Positions 53,857 to 62,750 of a DNA stretch of 64,000 nucleotides are shown one piece after another. This stretch comes from Candidatus Saccharimonadota bacterium. Its GTDB lineage: Bacteria; Patescibacteriota; Saccharimonadia; Saccharimonadales; Saccharimonadaceae. The stretch's first letter is position 1; every line of letters begins with the position of its first letter. The translations under genes and the position numbers were made by a program. Under the pieces are notes generated by a model. The model was not told the DNA's origin, did not search any database, and saw only the letters and a program-made list of their open reading frames with translations. The DNA lies in the NCBI GenBank assembly GCA_017480035.1, contig JAFVBJ010000002.1, forward strand, positions 1 to 64,000, given 5' to 3'.

Positions 53857-55758
53857 ATGATTAAGACAGCTGGGCCAAAAAATATTGCAGATATTTTAAA
53901 TTTAAATGATAAAAATGTTGTTTATACAATCCCAAAATATCAGAGGGCATATACATGGAAAACTGATGATTGGGATAAAATATTTGATGATATTTTAGAT
54001 AATGAATCTGGGTATTTTTTGGGGTCAATGATTTGCGTGTCCGAAGTCGATACTAACGATAATACGATCGTAAAAGAATTGATTGATGGGCAGCAAAGAA
54101 CAACTTCTCTTTCTCTTATCCTTTTGGCAATTTACAATAAATTAAAAAATCGTCGCAGTGAAATAACAGATGATGATGACTTGGTTAAATGGAAAAATCT
54201 TGGTAACCAATTGTATTTTAAGAGAGATAATAAAAAAATTCCGCGATTAAAATTGCAAATTCAAAATTGCAACGATATTGACTACGAAAGTTTATTGTTT
54301 AATAACGGATTGATCGATACTGAAACAGTAAAACAAAAAAATGCTGGGAATAGAAGAATATACAAAGCATATAATCACTTTTTAGATAAGATTGACGAAT
54401 TTTTAGATAGATCTGACTTAGAAAAGAAAGAAGCTGGTATTGATGATGTTTTGTCAGATATTCAAGTTCTATTCGGGCTAGCGGATAAGTTCAATAATGC
54501 CGTAGTTGTGTTAATTGACGTTGAAACGCATACAGATGCGTTTATGATGTTTGAGTCGTTAAACTTTAGAGGTGAAAAATTAAGTGCAATTGATTTGATC
54601 AAGAATACGTTGATGTCTGCTTCGGAGAAAGATGGGAAAATTGACGAATGTTATAATGATTGGCAGACGATTCAAAGGTATCTTGGCGAGGAATATTCTT
54701 CCCAAGAAAGATTTTTCCGTCAATATTATAATGCGCATCGAAAAGAGCTAAATGAGCCATTTTATCATGGCGATGAGGATAAAAAATATCCATTAGCATA
54801 TAAGGCTACTAGGTCTACAGTTATGGATATTTACGAGAAGCTAATTAAAAACAACTACGCTTCGATTTTAAAGAGAATTAAAGATGCATCGAAAAAATAT
54901 GCCATTATAACAAATAATGAAGATGCTGATATTGAAGTAGATAATGATTATAAAAAAGAGCTATTAAATCTTGAAAGAATTCAAGGAACACCGTCCTATA
55001 CGCTTTTGATTTATCTAGAATTAAATAGAAGTAGATTGGAACTAGATGATGAAAATTTGGGAAAAATAGTTCACTTATTGACAGTTTTCTTTACTCGTCG
55101 TAACGTGACTGATTATCCAAATACTAGAAATTTGGATAAGATATTTATGGATTTAGTTGAGCAGATTAAGGAAAGTCCAGATAATATTGATGTTTATGAA
55201 CTGATTAGAGGCAGGCTCGTAAAAGAATCATCATCAGATGAGGACTTTGAAAAGAAGCTTAAAGGCCCGTTGTATCTAGATAATGACACGGCTACACGTT
55301 ATATTCTTTGTACGCTTGAGAGTCTGAATGAAACGAAAGAAATTTATTCCAATTTGTGGAGTCGTGATAAATCTAATAAATATATTTGGACGATTGAACA
55401 TATATTTCCAGAGGGTGAAAACATTCCGGACGAATGGGTAAGGATGATTGTCTATAATAAAGGCGATGAGGATAAAACTCCCGTAACTGAAGATGATAGA
55501 AAGAAGGCCGAGCAAGCGAGAGAGGAATATGTTCATACGCTAGGAAATTTAACTATCACGGGATATAATTCGAATTTAAGTAACATGCCTTTCACCCAAA
55601 AACGCGATCGAGTAAATAGCGATGGAAAATACATTGGCTATAAGAATGGACTTGCTTTGAATGTTGAGATAGCCAAAAAAGATAAATGGACTATAGACGA
55701 CATTAATAATAGAACTAATGAGCTTATACCTATTATAATGAAAGAATTTAGTTTCTAA
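53857..55758 (+). CDS. GmrSD-like type IV restriction enzyme (DUF262-DUF1524)
   Basis: A 633-residue fused protein. The N-terminal DUF262 part has YTIPKYQRAYTW (near 22), IDGQQRTTSLSLIL (near 72; the DGQQR nucleotide-binding motif) and FESLNFRGEKLSAIDLIKN (near 225). The C-terminal DUF1524 part has an HNH-like nuclease core, WTIEHIFP (near 512) and HTLGNLTITGYNSNLSN (near 560). Such proteins cut DNA with modified cytosines and defend against phage. The gene is clearly richer in A+T than its neighbours and favours AT-ending codons, a sign of transfer. It starts five bases after trpS with GAGGT before it. Confidence 0.88.
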   Translation: MIKTAGPKNIADILNLNDKNVVYTIPKYQRAYTWKTDDWDKIFDDILDNESGYFLGSMICVSEVDTNDNTIVKELIDGQQRTTSLSLILLAIYNKLKNRRSEITDDDDLVKWKNLGNQLYFKRDNKKIPRLKLQIQNCNDIDYESLLFNNGLIDTETVKQKNAGNRRIYKAYNHFLDKIDEFLDRSDLEKKEAGIDDVLSDIQVLFGLADKFNNAVVVLIDVETHTDAFMMFESLNFRGEKLSAIDLIKNTLMSASEKDGKIDECYNDWQTIQRYLGEEYSSQERFFRQYYNAHRKELNEPFYHGDEDKKYPLAYKATRSTVMDIYEKLIKNNYASILKRIKDASKKYAIITNNEDADIEVDNDYKKELLNLERIQGTPSYTLLIYLELNRSRLELDDENLGKIVHLLTVFFTRRNVTDYPNTRNLDKIFMDLVEQIKESPDNIDVYELIRGRLVKESSSDEDFEKKLKGPLYLDNDTATRYILCTLESLNETKEIYSNLWSRDKSNKYIWTIEHIFPEGENIPDEWVRMIVYNKGDEDKTPVTEDDRKKAEQAREEYVHTLGNLTITGYNSNLSNMPFTQKRDRVNSDGKYIGYKNGLALNVEIAKKDKWTIDDINNRTNELIPIIMKEFSF

Positions 55759-55832
55759 TATTGAGCAATAATTTTCCTCGCTATTTCGTGAAAAAAGTTT
55801 TAGAATAAGCTTTTTCATGATATAATAAGCTT

Positions 55833-56630
55833 ATGGCAAAGGTTATTTGTGTTACTAACCAAAAGGGTGGCGTTGGAAAGACCACGACAGCGGTCAATCT
55901 TGCTTATTATCTCGCAAAAGACAAGTTTAGAACGCTCCTAATCGATCTTGATCCGCAGGGAAATGCAACGAGTGGCATGGGAGTTGATAAGGCAGTGCTT
56001 GAAGCGGCATATGAGCCAAACGCAACGCAACCTGGGCAGTCGATGACCGAAGTAATGAACGGAACGACGACGCTTCTTCCGATTATTCAAGAAACAAAAT
56101 TCAAGAATTTTGATATTGCGCCGACAACTCCACAACTCGCGAATACAGAGGCGGAAATGGCTGCTGACAAGAAAAAATTTGTGCGCCTTCGTGACGCCGT
56201 GAAGATGGTCGAGGAAAATTATGATTATATTATCATTGATTCGCCGCCGAGCTTGTCGCTCCTTACGGTGAACGGGATGATTACGGCGGATTATCTTTTG
56301 CTCCCGGTCCAGACGGAGTTTTATGCGATGGAAGGGCTTTCGCAGCTTCTTGAATCGATGAAGCTCGTGAAAAAAGCGATGAATCCAGATTTGAAGCTTC
56401 TTGGCGTCCTTGCGACGATGTATGACAAGCGAACTTCGCTTTCGGTGCAGGTTCTCGCGGAGGCGAAGAAATATTTTAAGGATAAAGTTTTCAAGACAAC
56501 GATTCCGCGAAATGTGCGCGTAGCGGAGGCGCCGAGTCATGGGGTGCCGGTTGGTGCCTATGATAAGTTCTCGAAGGGCGCAAAAGCTTATAAAGACCTC
56601 GCGCGCGAAGTAATTGAAAGGACAAAATAA
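55833..56630 (+). CDS. parA: Chromosome partitioning ATPase ParA/Soj
   Basis: A 265-residue Walker-type ATPase. The deviant Walker A is NQKGGVGKTTTAVN (near 9), the A' segment LIDLDPQGNATSG (near 38), and Walker B IIIDSPPSLSLLT (near 133). It acts with ParB and centromere-like parS sites to segregate chromosome origins. The ATG lies six bases after TATAAT (55821-55826), indicating leaderless mRNA. The stop overlaps parB (TAATG). Confidence 0.95.
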   Translation: MAKVICVTNQKGGVGKTTTAVNLAYYLAKDKFRTLLIDLDPQGNATSGMGVDKAVLEAAYEPNATQPGQSMTEVMNGTTTLLPIIQETKFKNFDIAPTTPQLANTEAEMAADKKKFVRLRDAVKMVEENYDYIIIDSPPSLSLLTVNGMITADYLLLPVQTEFYAMEGLSQLLESMKLVKKAMNPDLKLLGVLATMYDKRTSLSVQVLAEAKKYFKDKVFKTTIPRNVRVAEAPSHGVPVGAYDKFSKGAKAYKDLAREVIERTK

Positions 56631-57475
56631 TGGCTGGACTTGGACGAGGATTTGATAGTTTAATTCCGACGGATTTCGATGAGGATTTTGATTCGGAATT
56701 TGATGTAACAGCAAAAGAAGACGCGAAAGAGTCTGACCTTCGCGAAATTTCGGTCTCTGAGATTGTGCGTGACGAGGAGCAGCCGAGAAAAGAATTTGAC
56801 CCGGAGGCGCTCGAGGCCCTGGCAGATTCGATTAAAAAGCACGGTGTTTTGCAACCGCTTGTGGTTGTGAATGAAGAGGGAAAATATAAGATTGTCGCGG
56901 GCGAGCGCAGATGGAGAGCTTCAAAACTCGCGGGACTTAAAAAAGTGCCAGCGATTGTTCGAACTTTGGAGTCGCAAGAGAGACTCGAGATTTCGATTAT
57001 CGAGAATGCACAACGTGAAGATTTGAACGCGATTGAGATGGCGACGGCTTATGCGAAATTGAAGTCGCAATTTAATCTTTCAGAGGAGGAAATTGCAGGC
57101 CGTGTCGGAAAGAGTAAGTCGGCGGTCGTGAATACGATGAGGCTTCTTAATTTGCCGGATGAAGCGAAGAAAGCGATGGTTGAGCATAAGTTGACCGAAG
57201 GGGTGATGAGACCGCTTGTGAATGCTGACGCGGAGATTATTGAGAAGATTTTGCCGAAGATTATTGATGACGGTTGGACAGCAAGACGCGTCGAGAGGGA
57301 AATGCAGGAGCTGAAGAAGAAATCGTCGGTTAAGGCGGTGAAAATTTCGGCATATAAAAAGCAGGAAGATGCACTTTCGAAGAAATATGCGGCGAATTTT
57401 CGTGTGCGCGGGCGTACGATTTCGATTACGTGTAAGACGGATGATGATGTGCGGGAACTGCTAGGGAAATTGTAG
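56630..57475 (+). CDS. parB: Chromosome partitioning protein ParB
   Basis: A 281-residue ParB-family protein. The CTPase/N-terminal domain has EQPRKEFD, GVLQPLVVV and the GERRWRAS motif (near 88), then ENAQREDLNAIE and the HTH domain (GRVGKSKSAVVNTMRLLNLP, near 155). A C-terminal segment for dimerisation follows. It works with ParA. No classical parS palindrome (TGTTTCACGTGAAACA type) is seen in the window. A terminator follows the gene. Confidence 0.95.
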   Translation: MAGLGRGFDSLIPTDFDEDFDSEFDVTAKEDAKESDLREISVSEIVRDEEQPRKEFDPEALEALADSIKKHGVLQPLVVVNEEGKYKIVAGERRWRASKLAGLKKVPAIVRTLESQERLEISIIENAQREDLNAIEMATAYAKLKSQFNLSEEEIAGRVGKSKSAVVNTMRLLNLPDEAKKAMVEHKLTEGVMRPLVNADAEIIEKILPKIIDDGWTARRVEREMQELKKKSSVKAVKISAYKKQEDALSKKYAANFRVRGRTISITCKTDDDVRELLGKL

Positions 57476-57481
57476 AAATAT

Positions 57482-57507
57482 GAGCGACCTTTCGGGGTCG
57501 CTTTTTG
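57482..57507 (+). terminator. Terminator after parB
   Basis: AGCGACC/GGTCGCT hairpin with a T-run. Confidence 0.85.
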
Positions 57508-57716
57508 TCGTTTTGGACTGAATTTACAGGGGTAGAAAGGTACAAAACGACATTTTAGAAATCTTATGTTTAGATTTTTAGTATAAGGTTTTTCAAGTTT
57601 TTCTCTTATGAAAGTGGTTAAGGTTGCATTTTTTGAGATTTTTGATAATATGCGGCGCTGCGGTAGGAACTAAAATACGACAATCGAGCGGTTCGTGAAA
57701 ACATTAAGAATTAAAA

Positions 57717-58170
57717 ATGGAAAAAGATTTTGACGGATGGAATAATTATAAAAAACTCCTTGGGAAAAAGGATTATATTTTTAAGTTTCATGAGGGTGAG
57801 ATTTGGAATTGTTACATTGGTGAAAATATTGGATGCGAGGAATGTGGAAAGAATGATTTTTTGAGGCCAATTTTTGTATTGCGTAAAATTAGTAAAAAAG
57901 GGGTTTATTGGAATCCCCATGTCGACAAAAATGCAAAAAATTGACGATTGGTTTATCGAAGTGACCACTTTAGATGAAGGTAATCATAAAAAAGAATATG
58001 TACTTTTAACCCAAATTCGTTTTTATGATGCAAAAAGATTAGCGTACAAAAAGATAAAATTAAGCAAGGAACAAATTAAACGAATAAGAAGTAGGGTTGG
58101 TATTTTGCTTGGAATTTTAAGAAAAATTAACTCCCCAAACGAGAAAGTTAGGGGAGATTGGAGTGATTAG
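57717..58170 (+). pseudogene. Frameshifted MazF/PemK-like toxin gene
   Basis: Two adjacent frames together code a ~150-residue PemK/MazF-type toxin. The first (57717-57944) has HEGEIWNCYIGENIGCEECGKNDFLRPIFVLRK, the usual beginning of the fold. The second (from about 57902) continues with FIGIPMSTK, VLLTQIRFYDAKRL and the C-terminal helix to 58170. The shift is +1 at the run AAAAAAGGGG (57894-57903). It is a single-base mutation, or possibly programmed shifting. No antitoxin gene is upstream. An intact MazF would cut RNA; this copy is probably inactive. Confidence 0.75.
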
Positions 58171-58266
58171 CACGATTTTGTTCGTGTCGCTCGTACTGAT
58201 TTTATTATATCAAAACGGCTCTACATAGTCAATAAAAACACGAAACTTGTATGCTATAATTTTTAT

Positions 58267-58440
58267 ATGGATGAGGATTTAGATTATAATGATGGATATC
58301 TTGATGCGTCGATGGGCGGAGTTCCTCGCTCGATGATGGGTGATTATTACATGGGATATATGGCGTATCAAGATGAGCTTAACGACAAAAAGAATGAACT
58401 CAAAGACGAAATCGATGATATTGATTCGGAGATGTGGTAA
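58267..58440 (+). CDS. 57-residue acidic protein coupled to rsh
   Basis: A small protein, rich in Asp, Met and Tyr (MDEDLDYNDGYLDASMGG at the start), with a charged C-terminal helix (DELNDKKNELKDEIDD). The ATG is six bases after TATAAT (58255-58260), so it opens a leaderless transcript. Its stop TAA overlaps the ATG of the rsh gene, so its translation sets rsh translation. No family is recognised. The tight arrangement suggests a real gene, perhaps a regulator or partner of Rsh. Confidence 0.65.
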   Translation: MDEDLDYNDGYLDASMGGVPRSMMGDYYMGYMAYQDELNDKKNELKDEIDDIDSEMW

Positions 58441-59900
58441 TGGGAAAACGTCGAGTTCAGAAGGCGATTAAAATCGCGACCAAAGCACATGAAGGGCAGA
58501 TGCGAAAGTCTGGCGACCCTTACATTGTACATCCGCTTGCAGTGATGAAAATTCTCGAAGATTGGCACATGGACGAAGACACAGTGATTGCTGGCGTACT
58601 GCATGATACGGTCGAGGACACAGATTTGACGCTCGAAGATATTAAAAAAGAATTTGGCGAGACGGTGGCATATCTTGTCGATGGTGTGACGAAGCTCGGA
58701 AAAGTGCGTTCGGGAATGAATGATATCGACACTTATCTTCCGCAAACGAAAGACAATCTTCTCCGACTTCTGATTGCGACTGGTTCGGATATCCGCGTTC
58801 TCATCATCAAACTTGCGGACCGCTTACATAATCTTCGCACGCTTTCTGCGCTTCCGCCGGACAAGCAGAAAAAGATTGCGAAAGAATCACTCGAAGTTTT
58901 TGCGCCACTTGCGGACCGACTTAACATGGGGCGTCTTCGTGTCGAGATGAGCGATATCGCATTTTCTTATGTAAACCCAAAAAGATATAACGAACTCAAG
59001 GAATTAATTGATGAGCGAAATCGTTCGGCTGAGAAAACGCTTCTGAAAATTAAAGGTGAGATTTCGGAATTACTCGAGTCCGAAGGAATTAAATTTGAAC
59101 TTTCGGGCCGCATTAAATCGGTTTATTCGCTTCATAAAAAACTTGCGAAATACGACCAAAATATTGACGCGATTTATGACCTCACGGCGATGCGAATTAT
59201 CGTCGACGATATTACAACTTGTTATCTCGTTCTTGGTCTTGTTCACTCGCTTTATACGCCAGTCGCGGGAAGAATTAAAGATTATATCGCGATGCCGAAA
59301 CAAAATGGTTATCAGTCGATTCATACGACCGTCATCACGAAAGATAAGAAGATTATCGAGTTTCAGATTCGCACGAAAGAAATGCACGACTACGCGGAAC
59401 ACGGTCTTGCGGCGTCGTTCTATTACAACGAGCAGAAACTCACGGAAAGCTATAAACAAGGAAAAATTCAGCATCTTCCGACGAATCTTTTATGGATTAT
59501 GGAGCTTCAACAAGCGGCTGCGCAACTTCGCGCCGGCAAGAAGGTTGATTTGAATAAATTAAAACTCAATCTTTTTTCGGATAAAATTTTTATCTACACA
59601 CCGAAAGGAGATATTGTGGATTTGCCGAACGGGTCGCTTCCGCTTGATTTCGCGTATCGTCTACACTCAGAAATCGGCGGACACGTTACGGGTGTAAAAA
59701 TTAACGGTAAAATGTCGAACTTGAATACAAAACTTAAACATGGTGATATCGTTGAGATTTTGACATCAAAAACACAGACTGCGAAACCGACATGGTTTGA
59801 TAAAATTTTTACGCCACACGCGAGGAATAAATTGAAACAACAGCTGGGGCGAGCGGGTGAAATTATTCCGAAAATGACGCCACCAAAACCGAAAAAATAG
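58440..59900 (+). CDS. Bifunctional (p)ppGpp synthetase/hydrolase (RelA/SpoT), short form
   Basis: A 486-residue Rsh protein. The HD hydrolase domain has AHEGQMRKSGDPYIVHPLAV (near 15), VLHDTVEDTD (near 55) and LADRLHNLRTL (near 125). The synthetase domain has RIKSVYSLHKKL (near 225), YDLTAMRIIVDD and NGYQSIHTTV (near 285). A TGS domain follows (IFIYTPKGDIVDLPNGSLPLDFAY, near 385). The helical and ACT domains of full-length (~700+ residue) Rsh are missing. The ATG at 58440 overlaps the stop of the 57-residue gene. It controls the stringent response. Confidence 0.92.
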   Translation: MGKRRVQKAIKIATKAHEGQMRKSGDPYIVHPLAVMKILEDWHMDEDTVIAGVLHDTVEDTDLTLEDIKKEFGETVAYLVDGVTKLGKVRSGMNDIDTYLPQTKDNLLRLLIATGSDIRVLIIKLADRLHNLRTLSALPPDKQKKIAKESLEVFAPLADRLNMGRLRVEMSDIAFSYVNPKRYNELKELIDERNRSAEKTLLKIKGEISELLESEGIKFELSGRIKSVYSLHKKLAKYDQNIDAIYDLTAMRIIVDDITTCYLVLGLVHSLYTPVAGRIKDYIAMPKQNGYQSIHTTVITKDKKIIEFQIRTKEMHDYAEHGLAASFYYNEQKLTESYKQGKIQHLPTNLLWIMELQQAAAQLRAGKKVDLNKLKLNLFSDKIFIYTPKGDIVDLPNGSLPLDFAYRLHSEIGGHVTGVKINGKMSNLNTKLKHGDIVEILTSKTQTAKPTWFDKIFTPHARNKLKQQLGRAGEIIPKMTPPKPKK

Positions 59901-59924
59901 ACATAACCGTGATATAATTGATGT

Positions 59925-61670
59925 ATGAAGGAGTTTTTGAAGCTTCGTTCAAATATTTTACGAGTAATTTTGGTCGCGGCAATGACTTTAATTGTTGCGA
60001 AGCTTTTTTCGATTCAAGTTATTCATCATGATGAATACGTCGCGCAGGCTGAAACGCAACATACGATGCAAAATACTATTGTGGCAAAACGCGGCGAAAT
60101 TTATGTGATGGACGGCGAAGAGCCGGTGCCGATTGTGATGAATTCGAAAGTTTGGAGTGTGATTATTGACCCGCAAATTACGCGAGGCGAAAAAGATGAA
60201 GTTGAGAAAATTTTGCGTGAAAAAGCTGGCGAATATATCACGGGAGACCTCGAAGAAGCGTATAAATCGAACTTTTTGAGATATTTTGTTGTGGCGCGAA
60301 ATGTGCCATATAAGCAAGCGCAAGCGATAAAAGAAGCAGGGCTTTCGGGAGTATATTTTCAAGGTTCGACTAAGCGAGTTTATCCGGAAGGAACGATGGC
60401 GAGCGGGCTGCTCGGATTTGTGAATGCGGACGGCGTCGGGCAATATGGCGTTGAGGGAGCACTAAATTCGGAACTTGCGGGTGTGAATGGCGTCCTTAAA
60501 ACTGTGAAAGATGTGAATAATATTCCGCTTACGATTGGGGATGATAATGTGAAAGTGCCGGCACAAGATGGAAAAAATATTGTGCTGTCAATAGATAGAA
60601 ATATCCAAAATAAAGCGGAGCAAATTCTTGCAGAAAAAACGAAAGAATATAAAGTGAATCATGGAACGGTGATTGTGATGGACCCGAAAAACGGGGAAAT
60701 TTGGGCGATTGCATCGACGCCGAATTATGACGCGGAAAACTACGGAAAAGTTGAGGATGCGGAAGTTTTTCAAACGAACGCGACGATGGACGCATATGAG
60801 CCGGCATCAGTTTGTAAAACTTTTGCGATGGCAGCGGCGATTGATATGGGAAAAATGACACCGGAAACGAAATACAATAACACCGATCAAACGATTGTGG
60901 ATGGTTGGCCGATTAACAACCTTTCGAAAGGCCATACAGGAAATATCACGATGCAGATGGCTTTGAACTGGTCGCTCAACACGGGCTCGACGCAAGCACT
61001 GCGACTTTTGGGCGATTCGGAAACGGAAATTACGACAGTAGGGAAAGAAAGATTGTTTGATTATTATTACAATAAATTCTGGCTTGGGCAATATACTGGG
61101 ATTGAGATTGCGGAAAGCTCCGGGTTAATTATTCCACCGGAAAATGAAAATGCAACAGATGCGCGATATGCGAATATGACATTTGGGCAAGGTATGAATA
61201 TTACGGCGCTCCATCTTGCGGCAGCATATGGTGCAGTGGTAAATGGCGGGGAATATTATAAACCGACGGTAGTGCGAGGCGAGATGGTGGACGGAGAATT
61301 TAAGGCAAATGAATATGCGGAAGCAGACCACAGGGCGATTTCGGAAGAAACGTCAAAAACGATGCGCGGAATGCTCGTTACGGCACGAAATTTGTTTAAA
61401 AATTCAAAAAAATATGATTCGGGGCTTTATGTTGGCGGGAAAACCGGAACAGCGCAAGCGATTCGTAACGGAGAATATGTGATGGATGAGACGATTGCGA
61501 CATATGCGGGATTTGGGGCAGTTTCGGAAGATACCATGCCGGAATATGTGATTGTGACGAAAGTTTGGGAAGAAGGGAAAGGAATGGATGGCGGAACGCA
61601 CGCGAAACCGATTTTTGACGAACTTTCACAATATCTAATTTCGTATTTAAAGATGACAAAAAGTGATTAG
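59925..61670 (+). CDS. Penicillin-binding protein, FtsI/PBP2 type
   Basis: A 581-residue class B transpeptidase with one N-terminal membrane helix (about 10-30) and a dimerisation domain. The catalytic serine is in EPASVCKTF (near 292; the common EPGST form is altered), SxN is SLN in LNWSLNTGSTQA (near 350) and the third motif is GGKTGTAQ (near 507). It cross-links peptidoglycan. TATAAT (59913-59918) ends six bases before the ATG. mraY and ftsW follow, so it is the likely division transpeptidase (FtsI), but elongation-type PBP2 cannot be excluded. Confidence 0.9.
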   Translation: MKEFLKLRSNILRVILVAAMTLIVAKLFSIQVIHHDEYVAQAETQHTMQNTIVAKRGEIYVMDGEEPVPIVMNSKVWSVIIDPQITRGEKDEVEKILREKAGEYITGDLEEAYKSNFLRYFVVARNVPYKQAQAIKEAGLSGVYFQGSTKRVYPEGTMASGLLGFVNADGVGQYGVEGALNSELAGVNGVLKTVKDVNNIPLTIGDDNVKVPAQDGKNIVLSIDRNIQNKAEQILAEKTKEYKVNHGTVIVMDPKNGEIWAIASTPNYDAENYGKVEDAEVFQTNATMDAYEPASVCKTFAMAAAIDMGKMTPETKYNNTDQTIVDGWPINNLSKGHTGNITMQMALNWSLNTGSTQALRLLGDSETEITTVGKERLFDYYYNKFWLGQYTGIEIAESSGLIIPPENENATDARYANMTFGQGMNITALHLAAAYGAVVNGGEYYKPTVVRGEMVDGEFKANEYAEADHRAISEETSKTMRGMLVTARNLFKNSKKYDSGLYVGGKTGTAQAIRNGEYVMDETIATYAGFGAVSEDTMPEYVIVTKVWEEGKGMDGGTHAKPIFDELSQYLISYLKMTKSD

Positions 61671-61689
61671 AGAGGTATAATAGGGGCAT

Positions 61690-62730
61690 ATGTTTAATAA
61701 CGCATCGATATCACAAGAAACATTCTTTGGTCTGATTTTGGCACTTGGAACGTTTCTTTTTTCGATGTTTTTGACGCCGATTTACACTCATTTTGCGTAT
61801 AAATATCACTGGTGGAAGAAGCAGAAAAAGACAACTGCGACAGGCGATTCACTTCCGGTGATGACGAAACTTCACGCGCATAAATTCAAACATGTTTTCC
61901 CGACGATGGCGGGAGTGGTTGGTGTGATTGCGATTTTCTTCGTGACATTTGTTTGCAACTGGAATAGGGCGGAAACATGGCTGCCGCTCGCGGGGTTGCT
62001 TGGCGGAGCGCTGGTGGGATTTATTGATGATTTGATTAACGTTTTCGGGACAGGGAAAGGTGCAGCAGGGCTGCGTGCGCCAGTAAAATTCTTTATGATT
62101 ACGATGGTGGGGCTAGGGCTTGGTTGGTATTTTGTCTATAAGCTTGGTTGGACATCGATTCACGTGCCGTTTTATGGTGATTTTAACTGGGGTGGGGCAG
62201 TGATGATGTTGATTTTTGCATTTGCAGTCGTGGCGACTTCGAACGCAGTAAATATTTCGGACGGACTTGATGGTCTGGCCGGGGGTTTGATGATGATTGC
62301 GTACGGTGCGTTCGGGGTGATTGCGCTTTTCCGCGGGCAAGTGCAATTGTTTGCATTTTGTATGACAGTTGTGGGGTGGCTACTATCTTACGTTTGGTTC
62401 AATGTGCCGCCGGCGAGGTTTATGATGGGGGATGTTGGGTCGTTCGCGCTTGGCGCGGGACTCGGGGTAGTTTCGATGATGACAAATTCGTTCTTCTTGC
62501 TTCCGATTATCGGGTTTTTGCTCGTGATTGAAGCAGGTTCGAGTTTGATTCAGATGATTTCGAAAAAGTTTTTCCATCGAAAGTTGTTCATTTCAGCACC
62601 GATTCATCATCATCTTGAAGCGAAAGGTTGGGGCGAAGCGAAGATTGTGATGAGATTTTGGATTATTGCTGGCGTTTTTGCGATTGTGGGAATTTTCATC
62701 GCAATGGTTGGCGGAAACGTTCCGAAATAA
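61690..62730 (+). CDS. mraY: Phospho-N-acetylmuramoyl-pentapeptide transferase (MraY)
   Basis: A 346-residue membrane enzyme with about ten helices that makes lipid I from UDP-MurNAc-pentapeptide and undecaprenyl phosphate. Key motifs are the paired Asp in GFIDDLINV (near 115), the NISDGLDGLAGG segment (near 200), MGDVGSFALG (near 240) and the APIHHHLEAKGW motif (near 300). The ATG is eight bases after TATAAT (61676-61681). It is followed by ftsW after 20 bases with a strong ribosome-binding site. Confidence 0.95.
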   Translation: MFNNASISQETFFGLILALGTFLFSMFLTPIYTHFAYKYHWWKKQKKTTATGDSLPVMTKLHAHKFKHVFPTMAGVVGVIAIFFVTFVCNWNRAETWLPLAGLLGGALVGFIDDLINVFGTGKGAAGLRAPVKFFMITMVGLGLGWYFVYKLGWTSIHVPFYGDFNWGGAVMMLIFAFAVVATSNAVNISDGLDGLAGGLMMIAYGAFGVIALFRGQVQLFAFCMTVVGWLLSYVWFNVPPARFMMGDVGSFALGAGLGVVSMMTNSFFLLPIIGFLLVIEAGSSLIQMISKKFFHRKLFISAPIHHHLEAKGWGEAKIVMRFWIIAGVFAIVGIFIAMVGGNVPK

Positions 62731-62750
62731 GTAAATTTTAAGGAGGTAAA

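Noticed and set aside
55833-57716. parS site near parAB
   Set aside because: I looked for a TGTTTCACGTGAAACA-type palindrome in and after parAB and found none.
57509-57716. Gene in the parB-toxin gap
   Set aside because: No frame with a start signal is seen. It has AT-rich DNA and an imperfect AAATCTTAT/ATAAGGTTTT pairing only.
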